Shown piece by piece: positions 62,681-64,000 of a stretch of 64,000 nucleotides of DNA; the stretch's first letter is position 1, and each line of letters opens with the position of its first letter. Location: the NCBI GenBank assembly GCA_021734025.1, contig JAIPJS010000008.1:62001-126000 (forward strand), in the 5' to 3' direction. A program made the position numbers and the translations under genes. The notes beneath the pieces were generated by a model that saw only the letters and a list, made by a program, of their open reading frames with translations, was not told where the DNA came from and searched no databases. The stretch is from Candidatus Neomarinimicrobiota bacterium (GTDB taxonomy: Bacteria > Fidelibacterota > JAANXI01).

Positions 62681-63280
62681 CTACTGGAGGGTGCGCCAGA
62701 TGGAGAATTCGGAAATGGCGCCTTCCCGGAGAACCACCGGTTCTTTTTCTGAGACGTCAATTATGGTGGAAGCGATACCGCCGGGACTCGGGCCTTCGGT
62801 GATAATATAGGCGATACCCTCGCCAAAATACTCTTCAATCATCCCCGGATTTTTTGCGGCAGGTTGGTTGGAGAGGTTAGCGCTCGTGGTGATAATCGGC
62901 TGACTGAAATCGTCTAGCAGCTCCAGGCAGACCGGATGATTGGGTACCCGGACGCCAATGGTGCCGTTGGTATACCGCGTCATGACCTTCGGGAGTTTAT
63001 CGCCAGCGTTCATGATGAGTGTGATCGGCCCGGGGTAATACTTCTCGGCAAGTTTTTCTGCCGCCGGATTGATGGACCGCACCCAGTCACGCCAACTATC
63101 TTGCGGTACCATGATGCTCATAGGTCGGTGTTTGCTCCGGTTTTTCAATACATAAAGTTTATCGATAGCGTCCTCATTCAGCGCATCAACGCCGAGTCCG
63201 AACAGCGTGTCTGTCGGATAGGCGATAATTTCGCCATCATGGAGAAATTGCACTGCCTGTTGAATTGTTTCGTTGCTCAT
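62681..63280 (-). CDS. L-threonylcarbamoyladenylate synthase (TsaC/YrdC/Sua5 domain)
   Basis: Makes threonylcarbamoyl-AMP from Thr, bicarbonate and ATP for t6A37 in ANN-decoding tRNAs. The 199-residue protein is the YrdC domain only: GEIIAYPTDTLFGLGVDALN (about residue 15), KNRSKHRPMSIMV, PGPITLIMNAG, TIGVRVPNHPVCLELL and PIITTSANLSNQPA. The C-terminal Sua5 domain is absent. ATG at 63280 overlaps the stop of the acyltransferase gene by 4 bp and is preferred to a longer frame that lies within it. Confidence 0.92.
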   Translation of the reverse strand: MSNETIQQAVQFLHDGEIIAYPTDTLFGLGVDALNEDAIDKLYVLKNRSKHRPMSIMVPQDSWRDWVRSINPAAEKLAEKYYPGPITLIMNAGDKLPKVMTRYTNGTIGVRVPNHPVCLELLDDFSQPIITTSANLSNQPAAKNPGMIEEYFGEGIAYIITEGPSPGGIASTIIDVSEKEPVVLREGAISEFSIWRTLQ

Positions 63281-64000
63281 CCTGCTGCTCCTGCCAAAGA
63301 TGGTGCCACAGAATCTGTGGCGGATTGTTTGGCCGGTTGAGTTTTCCACCGGCGGTGAAACCAAAAGTATTGCTCCGGATGCTGGCTCACGTGAAATTGC
63401 AGCCGTTTCATATACTGCTGAAGAATGTAATTGACCGCATTGCCATTTGTAATCCCGGAATATGTCAGTTCTTCAAAGATAAAATGGTAGGTTTTGTCAG
63501 GCCTCATGATAGGAAACACCAAAATCACCGGCGCTTTCACCCGATGGGCAAATACGGCGGCTCCCCTCGGGGTGGAGCTCGGAATATCGAAAAAGTCCAC
63601 AAAGGCACCACGCTTCCGGGCATCCTGGTCGGCGAGCATCATCAGCACTTTGCCATCCTGAAGGACAGAAAGGAATGAGGCTGTGGACTCGAAAATAGAC
63701 ATCATATTCAGATTGCCGACTTTGCGTTTCGTCGTAATAAAATCGCTGACAAAGGGGTTGTTTTGCGGGCGTTCCAAGGCCACGCTTTGAAAATCTTGCT
63801 GAAAACCCAGCCAGCGCCCGAAGATTTCCCAGTTGCCGAAATGTCCCAACAGAAGGACGGCACCGGAATCGTCTGCAATGGCGTTTTCGAGCAATTCCCG
63901 GTTTTCCATGGTAACCATTTTTCGCATTTCCGAAGCCGAATAGCGATCCTGTCGGACGAAATCAGCGATCATGCGTCCAAAGTGTCGGTAGGTATTGATT
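63277..64000 (-). CDS. LpxL/HtrB-like lysophospholipid (lipid A) acyltransferase, 5' end outside the window
   Basis: At least 240 residues of a late lipid A acyltransferase, running off the window edge; the frame stays open to base 64000 (INTYRHFGRMIADF). The catalytic HX4E motif is LLLGHFGNWEIFGRW. ALERPQNNPFVSDFI and a QD/Arg segment (MLADQDARKRGAFVDFFD) match the family, followed by PRGAAVFAHRVKAPVI. It should add a secondary acyl chain to lipid A at the inner membrane. Translationally coupled to the TsaC-like gene and followed by the MsbA-like exporter. Confidence 0.9.
   Translation of the reverse strand, partial: INTYRHFGRMIADFVRQDRYSASEMRKMVTMENRELLENAIADDSGAVLLLGHFGNWEIFGRWLGFQQDFQSVALERPQNNPFVSDFITTKRKVGNLNMMSIFESTASFLSVLQDGKVLMMLADQDARKRGAFVDFFDIPSSTPRGAAVFAHRVKAPVILVFPIMRPDKTYHFIFEELTYSGITNGNAVNYILQQYMKRLQFHVSQHPEQYFWFHRRWKTQPAKQSATDSVAPSLAGAAG

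Overview
The window reads as a chromosomal segment of a Gram-negative bacterium of the FCB superphylum (Bacteroidota-like lineages; Balneolota, Calditrichota, Neomarinimicrobiota or KSB1-type bacteria are all possible). The reasons are a lipid A pathway with LpxC fused to FabZ, BamA/Skp, a 'choice-of-anchor V' secreted protein, an outer-membrane-type barrel fused to SppA, an archaeal-type ProS without the bacterial insertion domain, and a Bacteroidota-type intergenic repeat. The phylum cannot be fixed from the sequence alone. Gene order looks continuous; no rRNA, tRNA, CRISPR array, transposase or phage gene was seen.

Layout. 0.4-33 kb is mostly housekeeping: topA-glyS (minus), a Na/phosphate symporter with PhoU, proS, recO, a rhomboid protease, a LON-domain protein, queG-sppA, two divergent NUDIX hydrolases, glutaredoxin, rlmN, a MoxR/DUF58 pair, a secreted anchor-V protein, a TPR lipoprotein, pfkB-yjbQ-mtnA, mdh, rplU-rpmA and rng. 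A gene-poor 1.5 kb stretch (28.2-29.7 kb) follows. Then come a 3D-domain protein, a heme-copper-oxidase-like membrane protein with a thiamine-binding-type protein, and mrp.

33.4-44.3 kb is one tightly packed plus-strand envelope operon: uppS-bamA-skp-lpxD-lpxC/fabZ-lpxA-lipM-unknown secreted protein-dxr-rseP. It is followed by a GH127 lipoprotein and a glyoxalase-fold protein.

47.9-64 kb is the accessory, cell-surface part. The plus strand carries a sulfatase-fold protein (with Thr in place of the formylglycine Cys), a small sulfotransferase, a heptosyltransferase-like GT9, a TagB/TagF-like glycerophosphotransferase-family protein and a Kdo-kinase-like protein. A methyltransferase (minus) and a DUF3108 protein (plus) follow. 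The minus strand then carries a complete 2-aminoethylphosphonate (AEP) route: PEP mutase fused to a nucleotidyltransferase, phosphonopyruvate decarboxylase, a stand-alone nucleotidyltransferase and AEP transaminase. A decayed YgiT-type antitoxin lies between the last two. An MsbA-like ABC exporter, a TsaC-like protein and an LpxL-like acyltransferase close the window. The working model is that C-P-bonded AEP is made, activated as a CMP derivative and attached to a surface glycan or lipid built by the neighbouring transferases.

A second theme is the intergenic DNA. It is crowded with short repeat families that recur across the window: a perfect 28-bp palindrome present twice, two large nested inverted repeats, several hairpins, and arrays of degenerate short-period motifs. 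Most spurious open frames in the gaps derive from these repeats.
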